Below, piece after piece: positions 13,960 to 56,813 of a stretch of 64,000 bases of DNA; the first letter of the stretch is position 1; each line of letters begins with the position of its first letter. A program made the position numbers and the translations under genes. A model generated the notes under the pieces. It was not told the origin of the DNA. It saw nothing but the letters and a program-made list of their open reading frames with translations, and did no database searches. Source of the DNA: Kryptolebias marmoratus (lineage: Eukaryota; Chordata; Actinopteri; Cyprinodontiformes; Rivulidae); contig NC_051451.1 of assembly GCF_001649575.2 (NCBI RefSeq), forward strand, positions 18,016,009 through 18,080,008. The letters are read 5' to 3'.

Positions 13960-14299
13960 AATCAATCAAATTTTATTTGTATAGCACATTTCAGCAGCAA
14001 GGCATTTCAAGGTGCTTAACATAATTAAAAAACAAAATAAAAACAGCATGTGACAATGAATAAACAGTAAGAAAGAGACAAACATCAAAAACCTGCACTC
14101 TAACCCTAATTTAACCATAAGCAACTCTAAACATGTGGGTTTTAAGTTGAGATTTAAAGGCACCCAGTGTTTCAGCTGTTTTACAGTTTTCTGGAAGTTT
14201 GTTCCAAATTTGTGGTGCATAGAAACTGAATGCTGCTTCTCCTCGTTTGGTTCTGGTTCTGGGGATGATGAAAATGAATGGGCAATCACACAACTGCAT
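13960..14299 (-). mobile_element. LINE 3' end (Rex1/L2-like non-LTR retrotransposon fragment)
   Basis: On the minus strand the sequence encodes the last part of a reverse-transcriptase ORF: RGEAAFSFYAPQIWNKLPEN, then FKSQLKTHMFR, ending at a stop near 14111. The AFSF.AP..WN.LP...FKS.LKT pattern is the usual C-terminus of fish CR1/L2/Rex1-type LINE proteins. The 3' UTR follows, and the element ends at about 13960 in a short TTGA-like tail, as these LINEs often do. It is 5'-truncated. It lies directly upstream of grem2. Confidence 0.75.
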
Positions 14300-14465
14300 C
14301 TTTGCTAGTTATTGAAATGTTTACCATTGTGTGAGTGTACTGGCTCATAAGGCCTTAATTGTGACAGAACCTTATATGTTCAGAATTGTAATAAATTTGT
14401 TTGTCTTTAGTCTTTGTCTGTCATGTCACGTTTTTTTTTTTTTGTTTTGTTTTGTTTTCTGCAGA

Positions 14466-15044
14466 ATGCTGTGGAGAATAACTATCCCTATCATACTTGC
14501 TGGGTTTCTCTGCATGACTGCAGAAACCAAAAAGCTCCGTCCTCAGGGCTCCATACCGTCTCCATACAAGATGAAAGGGAACCTGTCTGCGGACCACCAT
14601 CACAGACTATTGCAGCAGAAGCCAGAGGTCTTGTCTTCCAGCCGAGAGGCACTGGTTGTAACGGAGCGCCGTTACCTCCGGAGAGACTGGTGCAAAACCC
14701 AACCACTGCGTCAGACAATCAGTGAAGACGGGTGCCGCAGCCGCACTGTGGTCAACCGTTTTTGCTATGGCCAGTGTAACTCCTTCTACATCCCACGCCA
14801 TATGGGCCCCAGCTCGGGTCATGGACAGAATCGAGGTCAGGCTTCAGGCTCTGGAAGAAAAAGTCACAACAAAGCCCAGGAGCCCTTTCAGTCCTGCTCC
14901 TTCTGCAGGCCACACCGCATCACACAGCTCACAGTGCAGTTAGACTGCCCAGACCTGCAGCCCCCCTTCAGATACCGTAAGGTGCAAAGGGTCAAACAGT
15001 GCCGCTGTATGTCCGTGGATGTGAGTGGTCATGGGAAGCTGTGA
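14466..15044 (+). CDS. grem2: grem2, gremlin 2, DAN-family BMP antagonist
   Basis: Secreted cystine-knot protein that binds BMP2/4-type ligands and blocks receptor binding. The coding exon is intact: a CAG acceptor ends at 14464 and the ATG follows one base later, the usual GREM2 arrangement of one coding exon after a non-coding exon. Of 192 residues, 1 to about 20 form a signal peptide (MLWRITIPIILAGFLCMTAE). The basic stretch TKKLRPQGSIPSPYK and helix EALVVTERRYLRRDWC match gremlins. Knot cysteines include C76, C90, C100, C104, C144, C147, C161, C179 and C181, and NRFCYGQCNSFYIPRH (97-112) is diagnostic. Human GREM2 is 168 residues; the extra ~24 lie at 114-138, a Gly/Ser/His-rich stretch between the finger tip and FQSCSFC. 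The frame stays open upstream to 14331, but that is intron. Confidence 0.97.
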   Translation: MLWRITIPIILAGFLCMTAETKKLRPQGSIPSPYKMKGNLSADHHHRLLQQKPEVLSSSREALVVTERRYLRRDWCKTQPLRQTISEDGCRSRTVVNRFCYGQCNSFYIPRHMGPSSGHGQNRGQASGSGRKSHNKAQEPFQSCSFCRPHRITQLTVQLDCPDLQPPFRYRKVQRVKQCRCMSVDVSGHGKL

Positions 15045-15900
15045 AGGAGGGCCTGAAGGTCTTGCGTTCTTTCAGGGGACTTGCAAAAGCAATGAATGAC
15101 TTTGAGTGGAACTATTCAGTATCCTGTTGTACAAATGTTGGTTTGTCCTACATTACAAAACATTAATCAAACTGTGTAATACAAAGTATTACCACTTACT
15201 TAATTAGAAACATACAGCCAAGTTGTCATGTCAGTGCAGCTAAAACATGTAAGTGACGCTAGTAAATCAGTTGTTTGGGTTTAATAAGTGATTCCCCTCT
15301 GCCTGATATTCTACATATACCCAAAGGAAGTAAAACACAGCTTTTTAACAGGCTATAAAGCACAATGGACACTGAATATGACTGTGCTGCCCATAGTGTT
15401 TAAAAACTTTTTGTGAACAACTCAACCACTATGAAAATTTTATGTGGGATTTTTTTTTCTTTTTTTGCAGATGTTTGAAATTTACACAGCTTCCCCTGTT
15501 GTTTGTACCATATTTTACAACTATTGTATCCATTATCTTTAGCTATTTTGATCAGGATGTCTTCAATATTGAGAAAAAGAGTCCAAGAAACATGAAGCTA
15601 CACTGCAATGACCATTGGTATCCACATGGCTGCAAGCTGACCATTTGTCATTTATTAGCTAGATTAAAAAAAAGAAAAAAAAAAAAACAACTTATTGAAG
15701 CATTTGTTATAGTGGTGCAATGCTATATACACAAGTTATATTTTCTGTATGTTTGTAATTATGTTTAAATATATTAAATCTATTTCATACAAAATGTGTT
15801 TAAAGCGCATTTATCACAAACAGATAAGGCAATTAGCAATGACAGTTTTTATTAAAGTTTAGTTAAATAGTTTTATTCAATAAATAGTTTATTGTGGGCA
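15045..15900 (+). other. grem2: grem2 3' UTR
   Basis: Follows the stop codon. The best poly(A) signal is AATAAA at 15879-15884. Most of it, from 15107 on, recurs as a second diverged copy at 20815-21450. Confidence 0.6.
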
Positions 15901-16030
15901 TGGATATTTATTCAAAACACTATTGATGTGTATGAAAAAATATTGTTTTTTTTATAATACAGAAATTCAACCTTTTACACATCAGGGAGGGTCACTTGTC
16001 TGTAAGATGCTGCTCAAATTAAAACAAAAA
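15107..16030. repeat. duplicated segment, copy A (grem2 3' UTR)
   Basis: Matches 20815-21450 in the same orientation. Shared blocks include GTGTAATACAAAG.ATTACC, CTTAATTAGAAACATACAGC, GAAGCTACACTGCAATGACC, CTGACCATTTGTCATTTATT and TTAAATAGTTTTATTCAATA. Copy A has about 240 bases (roughly 15345-15588) missing from copy B. Confidence 0.9.
15879..15884 (+). terminator. grem2: candidate grem2 polyadenylation signal
   Basis: Canonical AATAAA in an AT-rich setting, about 835 nt after the grem2 stop. It is conserved in the duplicated copy near 21297. Confidence 0.5.
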
Positions 16031-16925
16031 TTAACAACAACAAAATAACAAAACATTTCAGGAACCACCTGGCAGATTTGAATGAAACTGCCACAGTAAA
16101 TTAAAAAAACAAAAGCACCAAAATGACCATAAATCAGTCATTTCTATCAATATTTAGCTGTAATCTGTTGTGATGGTAGCTGTCAGATTTCCCTAAGACA
16201 TACTGTGATGGATAAGAGATCCTTCAGTTTTTTGATTGAAATGTTGCTAAAAACTATTGGAAAGAAAGTATGTTAGCAAAATATCTCCTGAACCACAGAA
16301 TAGACTTTAGTGAAACTCAGAAAGTAATCATTATATGTATGTCTACAGCTGATTAACTTATGGAGTCATTAGGATTTAAGATGAGGAAAAATGAACCACA
16401 TACTAAGTGGTTAATTCATCCGTTCCTGTTACTGTAACTTCATCCATCCTTGGTGATGTGAACGATCATTAGTTCAGTTGATTATTTGGGGACTGCCACT
16501 GGAATGATAGGAAGCACCCACACAAATGCTATATATAAAAAAATGGCCTGGTCACAGGATGTGTGCTATTACTTTTATTGGCGTTTCGAGTTAGTATGGT
16601 CACATAATTCGCAAAAAACAACGCCATTACAACAACAGCACAGCACCCAGGAAGATTTAGGCACACAAACTCCTCCACCACAAAAAGGTAATGATTCACA
16701 GGGAAGTAATGGTTTATTTTATTTATTTATTTTTGTTGTTTAAGTTGGATTTTAAAATACACATGTTCTGTATGTGTAATTTAAAGGGCAGCTGCTTACA
16801 CAAGCAAGCCACAGACCTTCTGAGGAAATGTTCTAGAATTAAATGAGACAAAGACTAGTTATTGACCACAATGACAAGAAGTACTGTATGCTGTATGCCA
16901 CTAACACAGAAACACTTTTTTTTAA

Positions 16926-17018
16926 TGGGAGGAAACCGGAGTACGGAGTAAACCCAAACATTCACAGAAAGAACAAGCAAACTTGACAAAGATGGGCAGA
17001 GCTGAGATTTGAACCCAA
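16926..17018. repeat. common fish interspersed repeat fragment
   Basis: Contains GGGAGGAAACCGGAGTAC followed by AAACCCA, GAACAAGCAAACTTGACA and GAGATTTGAACCCA. This order matches a widespread teleost dispersed repeat known for its GGAAACCGGAGTACCCGGAG core. It is diverged. It lies just past the end of the minus-strand gene 17146-18693. Confidence 0.55.
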
Positions 17019-17071
17019 AGAACCATCTCACTATGAGTCAGATATAAGGATACATACAGTAGTTGACAGGT

Positions 17072-17077
17072 TTTATT
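17072..17077 (-). terminator. polyadenylation signal of the 515-aa gene
   Basis: TTTATT on the plus strand is AATAAA on the minus strand, about 70 nt past the stop codon, a normal distance for a short 3' UTR. Confidence 0.55.
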
Positions 17078-17145
17078 CAGTATCTCTTTTGTAAAATAAT
17101 AGCTTTGCCACATCAGAACGAGACTGGAACCAGGCAGAGACCCCT

Positions 17146-18693
17146 TCAAAAGGCTTTTCCCACAGATGTGAGCATCCTCCTGAAGACATTTGGCCTATCT
17201 ATATGGTATCGCTGTATTGCGATTTGAAAATTTAAACATAAGGCCAGGTTACTATTGAATTGCTCATCCGGGTCCATCAGTGCTTTACGGATTTCAATGT
17301 TAGAGCCATAAATCTGAAGAAGGTTCTTTTTTATGTTTTTAGTAAACTTGTCAATATTTTCCTTAAACGTTTGTACATCCAAACGACTTGTGCTCATTTG
17401 ATGCATAAATACCAACGATAGATCCTCTGTGATATTTGGTACCAAAAACAGATTTATCAAACCTTTAGGGGCTTTATTCAGAAGCCTCATGACCAAAGCA
17501 TAAGCAAGTGCATTGGCTGTGCTTTTATAGTCAGCTGAACTATCGTCTGGCTTTGAATTTAAATCATTTACAATCTCAGGCTGCCCAGAGGTGGAAATAT
17601 CATTAGGGGGAGTCGGGGTGCGACTAGTTAAAGTTGTAACAACTTGATCAGGTAAATTTTGATTAATCGAATTGTCTCGTTGTTCAGATGGGCTAACAGG
17701 GGGTTCAGTGGGGGAATCTGACTGTAAAATGGGTTCAGACTCTGTAGTACTGTCTAAAGTAGTAGACAGGAACCCAGAACCTTGGTTCTGTTGTACCAGT
17801 CCTAATTGAAATTTGAGATAGTTTATAAGTTCCTCATCAAAAATCTCATTTGGATTCGTTGCTGCTCTCAGAATATTGTCATTTGAGCCGTATTTTTGAA
17901 GAAGGTGCCCGTGTATTGTTTTAGCGATGTCATCAATATTTTCTTCACAGATTTCTACATCAAGGCAGCTTTTGTCCTTTTTATACAAAATTAATGATGT
18001 GAGACGTTTTATAATTTTTGTTATAACAGTCTTATTCCTTGGACACTTAGAGGATTTTTTCAGAAGCCGTACGACCAAAGCAGATGTAAATGTTTTGGCT
18101 ATAATTTTATCATGAGCTGAACTATCGGTTGAAGAAAGTCCCTTCTTTGAATCACGTAAATTAATTTTTTTCAATCTATTCCTTTTTTTAATCAGGTTTC
18201 CAGGAGCTGTGTCATCTGCTGGATCCTGCATCTCTTGCAAAACCACTCTCTTTATAAAATCGTTTACAGCATTCATTGTCAGTGTGTACAAATTGGCAGA
18301 TGGAGAACTTGTCGACAGTTGGTTAACCATCTTTTTCATGTCCATAGTAAAAGATTCTGGCAAACTTTTGCCCTCCACAGATGTGGGCAAGTCATATGTC
18401 TTGCTTCTGAGAAGATGGTCATAAATTATGTTTTTTAAGTCTTCAGCAAAGTCTTGAACATCACCATTGGCTAAAATATCTTTGAGAGTCTTACCATAGA
18501 TTCCTGACTTAACTTTGTCGATCAGCTGAATAAACACAACGCTTTTCGCCTGAAGATCTGTTTCTGATGGATCTGGCAGTGAGATGTGGATGGAGGCAGG
18601 TATTCCTGGTTCAAGGCCCTCTTGGGTGCTTCCATGAAGGCACAATGAAACGCACTGTGCGAATAAATTGGTATTTTTTGTAGTTTGCAGCAT
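17146..18693 (-). CDS. unrecognised intronless gene, 515 aa, with internal repeats
   Basis: I do not recognise this protein. Support for a real gene: a single uninterrupted 515-codon frame; an in-frame TGA at 18703-18705 just before the ATG; A at -3 of the ATG; AATAAA on the same strand at 17072-17077, about 70 nt after the stop; and a CpG-rich, CRE-rich promoter-like stretch upstream (18780-18970). It has no signal peptide or membrane segment, and is rich in Lys, Leu, Ser and Thr. Residues about 190-300 and 384-494 are two copies of a ~110-residue, probably helical unit. Both keep the pattern LDV...(C/F).ENID......I...LLQ.YGSN..I..A...P.E.F...L...L.FQ. The units are joined by a Ser/Thr/Pro-rich linker (301-383). 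Residues 44-157 may be a third, diverged unit (DFAEDLKNIIYDHLLRSKTY resembles the ENID...LLQKYGS part). It lies between the convergent genes grem2 and fmn2 and has no counterpart in the human locus that I know of. It could be an old retrogene or a fish lineage-specific gene. Confidence 0.75.
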   Translation of the reverse strand: MLQTTKNTNLFAQCVSLCLHGSTQEGLEPGIPASIHISLPDPSETDLQAKSVVFIQLIDKVKSGIYGKTLKDILANGDVQDFAEDLKNIIYDHLLRSKTYDLPTSVEGKSLPESFTMDMKKMVNQLSTSSPSANLYTLTMNAVNDFIKRVVLQEMQDPADDTAPGNLIKKRNRLKKINLRDSKKGLSSTDSSAHDKIIAKTFTSALVVRLLKKSSKCPRNKTVITKIIKRLTSLILYKKDKSCLDVEICEENIDDIAKTIHGHLLQKYGSNDNILRAATNPNEIFDEELINYLKFQLGLVQQNQGSGFLSTTLDSTTESEPILQSDSPTEPPVSPSEQRDNSINQNLPDQVVTTLTSRTPTPPNDISTSGQPEIVNDLNSKPDDSSADYKSTANALAYALVMRLLNKAPKGLINLFLVPNITEDLSLVFMHQMSTSRLDVQTFKENIDKFTKNIKKNLLQIYGSNIEIRKALMDPDEQFNSNLALCLNFQIAIQRYHIDRPNVFRRMLTSVGKAF

Positions 18694-18779
18694 TTTTCTC
18701 TCTCAGAAGTTAAAACTTGTCTTTCCAAAGCGACCGGTTAGAACTTGAATGCTATTTCACTGAGCTGGAACGCATGACA

Positions 18780-18970
18780 CTACCGTGACGTTTGGTGACG
18801 TGACAAAGGATCAAAGCGCGCAACGTGACGTCAGTTCCGGAGCCCGTTCCTTTGCTGCGGCTGCCTCTCCCGGATGTCCCTCTCAGAGCCAGCAGCGAGA
18901 GAACGTAAACACACACACGTGTTTAGAACTGTGCGCGACTGCGGTCACGTGACTGACGTAACCAAAAAAC
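18780..18970 (-). promoter_or_regulatory. CpG-rich promoter with clustered CRE and E-box sites
   Basis: A GC- and CpG-rich block in an AT-rich neighbourhood, 90-280 bp upstream of the 515-aa ORF. Sites read directly: TGACGT at 18786-18791, TGACGTGA at 18796-18803, a full palindromic TGACGTCA at 18826-18833, TCACGTGA (E-box) at 18945-18952 and TGACGTAA at 18954-18961. A further TGACGTCA lies at 19095-19102. Such clusters bind CREB/CREM/ATF proteins. Promoter assignment is inferred from position and composition. Confidence 0.6.
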
Positions 18971-19204
18971 GGCTGCGTCGAAGCCGAGGTTCAAATCTAA
19001 TGATTGCAGTCAGGGAACCTGCTGGGCAGCATCAGCTGTTAATAACAGAATGAGCTCAGCTCCTCTGACAGGTTGTCTCTGCTGTCCGTGGACATGACGT
19101 CATGACCTGCAGCTATTTAGTGCTCAGGCTGTGTGTCAGGGACCACTCTCAGCTACTACCACACTGTGACAGGCTGTTTTAACATAAAAGCGGCTTCACC
19201 ACAC

Positions 19205-19755
19205 TTACATTTCAGATATCTGAAATTGATTCATGACTAGACATTAGTTAATTAGGATATCTCTAATTATATTTTGACTGGTATAAATGTCAGATTTACA
19301 GTTAAGTTGTTTGGAGGCTCCAATTCAAAATATCTGGAATAAATTACAATCTAAAACGTATAATTCCGATATCTACAAGTAAATTATGATTAGTCATAAA
19401 GTAAATCTGAGATATAACTTTTTGTTTTGACTAGTCCTAATTCTAATTAAAGATATCTTAAATGATCTCATGATTCAAGATATCTTAAATGTATTTTTAG
19501 ATATCTGAAACTAAGATTCAACTAGTGCCAAGTTAAATTGCAGATATTGTGAAAGCAAAAATACAACTAGACAAAACTAAGTTAGAGATATCTAGAGCTG
19601 TATTTATGACTAGTCAAAATTCTTTTTAGGATCTCCAAATGAATTATTTTATTTCAGCCTTTGCATTTCAGATATCTTGAATGGTCATTCTGACTAGTCA
19701 GAATTCAATTACAGATATCTGGAATAATTTGTCCGTCTAGTCAAAATTATCCAGG
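19205..19755. repeat. diverged minisatellite of alternating palindromes
   Basis: About 550 bp in which two short palindromes recur: AGATATCT-like (GATATC core) and GACTAGTC-like (ACTAGT core). They are separated by AT-rich spacers such as AAAATTCAATTACAG. I count about ten GATATC-type and six CTAGTC-type sites. Spacing is irregular, roughly 25-60 bp, so the array has decayed. Confidence 0.75.
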
Positions 19756-20069
19756 TTTACATGGAATTTTGGTTGCAAGTTTTTAGCCTGCCATATTTTA
19801 TTATGTGTTTTGGTATTACTTGCATTTGCTAGTCTATGATCTGCAACGTCAGGCCAGACAAACTCCAATTCTCATGCTTTTTATCATGATTTTTAGTGCT
19901 GCAGCTCGTGCTCGATATGAATTGAGAAACACAGACAATTTATTGTCTGTAATTTATTTAGTTTAAGTTCATTCTGTGTGTCGGGAGAGAAAAAAATCTG
20001 AATTTTGTTGCAGATTTCTGAAGCACTTTTCAAGTATACAAAGTTTGCATTCTCTGCATGGTAGATGAG

Positions 20070-20814
20070 AGGGGAGCTTCCCTGGGCCTTTGGTTGGGGG
20101 GACTGGCTTTGACTGTTGTTTGTGCTTATTCACCGAACTGCAGTTCAGAGTGCCCAGCCTTCTTGGAGTCCTTAGTGGGGGTGCTGGAAGGTTTCAGCTG
20201 GGGACTTCAATACCCATGTGGGTAGCAACAGTGTAACCTGGAGGGTCATGACTGGGAGGAACGATCTCTGATCTGAACCCGAGCGGTGTTATGTTATTGG
20301 ACTTCAGTGCTAGTCATGGTTTGTCCATAATGAACACCCTGTTCGAATACAGTGGTGTACACCAGGACACCCTGGGTTGCTGATCGCTTATAAACTTTGT
20401 AGTTGTGTCACTGGATCTGTGGCTGTATGTTTTGGGCACTCTGGTGAAGAGAGGAACAAAATTGTCGACTGATCACCACCTGCTGGTGAGCTGGAAAAGA
20501 TGGCGGGGAAAGATATCAGACAGAACCAGTGGACCCAGATCTGTAGTGACAGTTTGCTGGGAACACCTGGCAGAATAACCTGCCAGAAAGATCTTCATCT
20601 TCATCACAGAACTTCAATTGACCTCAAGTTTGAGTGGGACATTTTTTGCACCTCTATTTTTGAGATGAATGCCTGAGCTGTGGCTGCAAAGTTGTTGGTG
20701 CCTCTCATGGCAGTCATCCTCAAACCCAGTGGTGGACACCCTGGGTGAGGAGGGGCATCAAGCTGAAAGAGTCTTGTTGGGTCTTATTATCTGGTAGGAC
20801 TCCAGAGGCAGCTG
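20070..20814 (+). mobile_element. degenerate LINE, endonuclease/linker part (RTE-like)
   Basis: Plus-strand translation in broken frames gives WGDFNTHVGSNSVTW, the GDFN.H motif of an APE-type retrotransposon endonuclease. Then follow NPSGVMLLDFS-like, STDHHLLVSW-like and W..CWE.LAE-like stretches in the order seen in fish LINEs. Several stops and frameshifts make it non-functional. Both ends are truncated. The right end abuts the second grem2 3' UTR copy exactly at 20814/20815. Confidence 0.75.
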
Positions 20815-21450
20815 TGGAACTATTCAGTTGGTTTGTCCTACATTACTCAAACTGTGTAATACAAAGGATTACCACTTACTTAATTAGAAACATACAGCCA
20901 AGCTGTTATGTCAGTGAAAAACAGCTGAAAAACACAGGACGTTAAACTGGTCATTTGGGTTAAATGAGTGACTTTCCTCTGCCTGATATTCCACATATAC
21001 CCAAATGAACTAAAACACAGCTTTTTATCATTTTATGAAACATGAAGCTACACTGCAATGACCATTGGTATCCCCGTGGCTGCAAGCTGACCATTTGTCA
21101 TTTATTAGCTAAAATAAATAAATAAAAAACATTGCAGCATTTGTTACAGTAGTACAATGTTATATATAAGAGTTATATTTTCTGTATGTTTGTAATTACA
21201 TTTAAATATGTTTCATATAAAATGTGTTTAAAGTGCATCACAGATAAGGCAATTAGCAATTACAGTTTGTTGAAGTTTAGTTAAATAGTTTTATTCAATA
21301 AATAGTATCTTGTGGACATGAGTATTTATTCAAAAGACTATTATTGTACATTAAAAAAAAATTCTATTGCTTCTTTAAAATACAGAAATTCAAACTTTCA
21401 CACAGCAGGGAAGGTAATTGTTTTTTAAAATTTTACTCAAAATAAACAAA
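20815..21450. repeat. duplicated segment, copy B (displaced grem2 3' UTR copy)
   Basis: Same orientation as copy A at 15107-16030, with many substitutions and an internal deletion of about 240 bases relative to A. The homology starts 63 bases after where the grem2 stop would be, so no grem2 coding sequence remains here. The candidate AATAAA is kept near 21297. It ends about 330 bp from the candidate fmn2 poly(A) signal. Confidence 0.88.
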
Positions 21451-21778
21451 AAGGAAAAATGTCTGAATATAACAGAAGGAACCTATCAGTTCACACCATA
21501 TAAATATAAAATATTGGATGAAAAAAAAACCTATAAAGAAGGTGCAATTTGTAAAACATTTTAACTATCACCAAGTTTATAACAGTGAAACTTTTAAAAG
21601 TAAATTCAGCCAACTTCACCTTGTGTAAAACACATTTTTCCATTTTACATACATCATTTAATTAGAATTGCGGCATCTCAAAAATAATCCATTTCGGCTA
21701 TTCCATAAGGCACTATACCTGCTCTTTAAAAATGCTAAATTTTGTGCTTGTCATCCTGAAAAATGTAAATAGTATGTT

Positions 21779-21784
21779 TTTATT
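21779..21784 (-). terminator. fmn2: candidate fmn2 polyadenylation signal
   Basis: AATAAA on the minus strand, about 300 nt downstream of the fmn2 stop codon (22080-22082). Confidence 0.4.
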
Positions 21785-22079
21785 GTCCAAAAATATAGCA
21801 AGAAAACTAGTTAAATAAAAAGATACACAGCCTATAAAACCTATACTGATCAAGTTTTTACAAAAAAGTCAATGTTCTGTGAACATTTTCTGAATAAAGT
21901 CTTGTCTAAAAAAATTGGTTGCAAAGTTTCATTTAAAAATGTGAGCCTTTTTTGTTTGGCTAAGAACAAAGAGCTTATTTTTTCATATATATATATTAAA
22001 ATCAGAACAAACAACAATAACTTTAAAATTACTGGTGAGCCATGTTAGATTGTGCTTGTACAATAAATGATTTTTTGCT

Positions 22080-55445
<33,366 letters not shown>

Positions 55446-56813
55446 CAGGCCTCATCAGGGGAATGCACATAAGTGTGTAAAAGTCAAAGACCACTCTTAT
55501 GTTTATTCTGTAGAAATTAGACACTCAATACATCAACTTTGCTGCTGAACAGTAAGATGGGAATCATACATACACTAAAGGTTTAAGTCACTCCTTTCTG
55601 CTTAAAACAACAACACCAATCCCCTTTACTTTTCATTTCTGGAAGTGGTGCTACTTTTAAGTTCTTCCTTCCAATCAGGAAATGAGTTTCAGCTGCAACT
55701 TCCACATGCTTAAGCCACAACAAGACCAGTGTATTGAAAGAAAAAGATCAACAGTTTTCTTAGAGCTGAATACAGTCAATGCAACCATACAAAAAATTGA
55801 ATATTTTGTTTTCCCTTAACAATTATAAGCTATTTATTTCATTAATAATATATTTTTTTTAAACTATCAGCATCAAAGACAAAATATATTTCTGTCTGCA
55901 AAGTCTCTATGAAAAAAAAAACCTTTAACTTCCATGACATGGGTTTAAAAAAGGTTTTCTTGTATTAAAAATAGCTAAAAGTGTATCTTAAGTAGAACAG
56001 AAACAATAGTTTATATTTCCAAAAGCAGTTTCATGCAATAAAAGCCTCAATGAAAAAAAAAAAAAAAGGGGGGGGGGGTTCATCCCTATTTTCTCTTGAT
56101 TCAAGTTTTTCTTTCTTTTTTGCAGAATTTTAGAGATTATGTCAAGAAACCATTAAAATATGAAAATTTAAAATTAAAAGTTTGTAGAGCTATGGCCAAA
56201 CTCATAAAATAAAATGCTGATGGTTTTGCATTCCTTGACGTTCAAAAATTTGCTATCAGAACTTTATTAAATTTACCATATGCTAATAAGAAGCATGACA
56301 AAAATATTTTGCAACAGAAATTAAAACAACACACTCAAGAGAGCTAACTTTTATTATAAAGTTAGCACAAAGATTTATGGCATCATTTAGTGGCAATAAA
56401 AATAAAATAATTTGCACTTTTCTCATCATCTTATCATTCAACACTTACAAACTCAGACTTATGTTACTAAATATTTTGACGTGGAGAACGCGTATTCAAT
56501 CACTAGAAACTCATTTTGTTTTGCCTGTTCAGCTCCTGCAGGATGACATGCTGCGGTCTCAAATGTGAAAGAAAAAAAGCAATAAACACAAGTTATTTAC
56601 TTTAATTTGCCTGGTGTGATTTAAGATAAAAACAAGAGCAAACATTAACAAAAATTTGAACATTCATGACTTGTGACACAAACAAAACAAAACATTTTTT
56701 GTTTTTTTATTTATTGACTGGCATACTTAAAAAGAAATAAATTTAGGTAGATAGAAAATAATTTATGATGATGTACTATGATACTGAAGCACACTGTGTT
56801 TAAAGTATAAAAT
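55446..56813. other. fmn2 upstream region
   Basis: 1.4 kb before the first proposed fmn2 exon. No CpG-rich promoter is visible, so the true promoter and non-coding exons may be elsewhere. Contains A15G11 at 56053-56078. Confidence 0.45.

Noticed and set aside
14331..14465. Upstream in-frame extension of the grem2 ORF
   Set aside because: A CAG acceptor after a pyrimidine/TTTTG tract ends one base before the ATG, and the extension lacks gremlin similarity; the signal peptide follows the internal Met.
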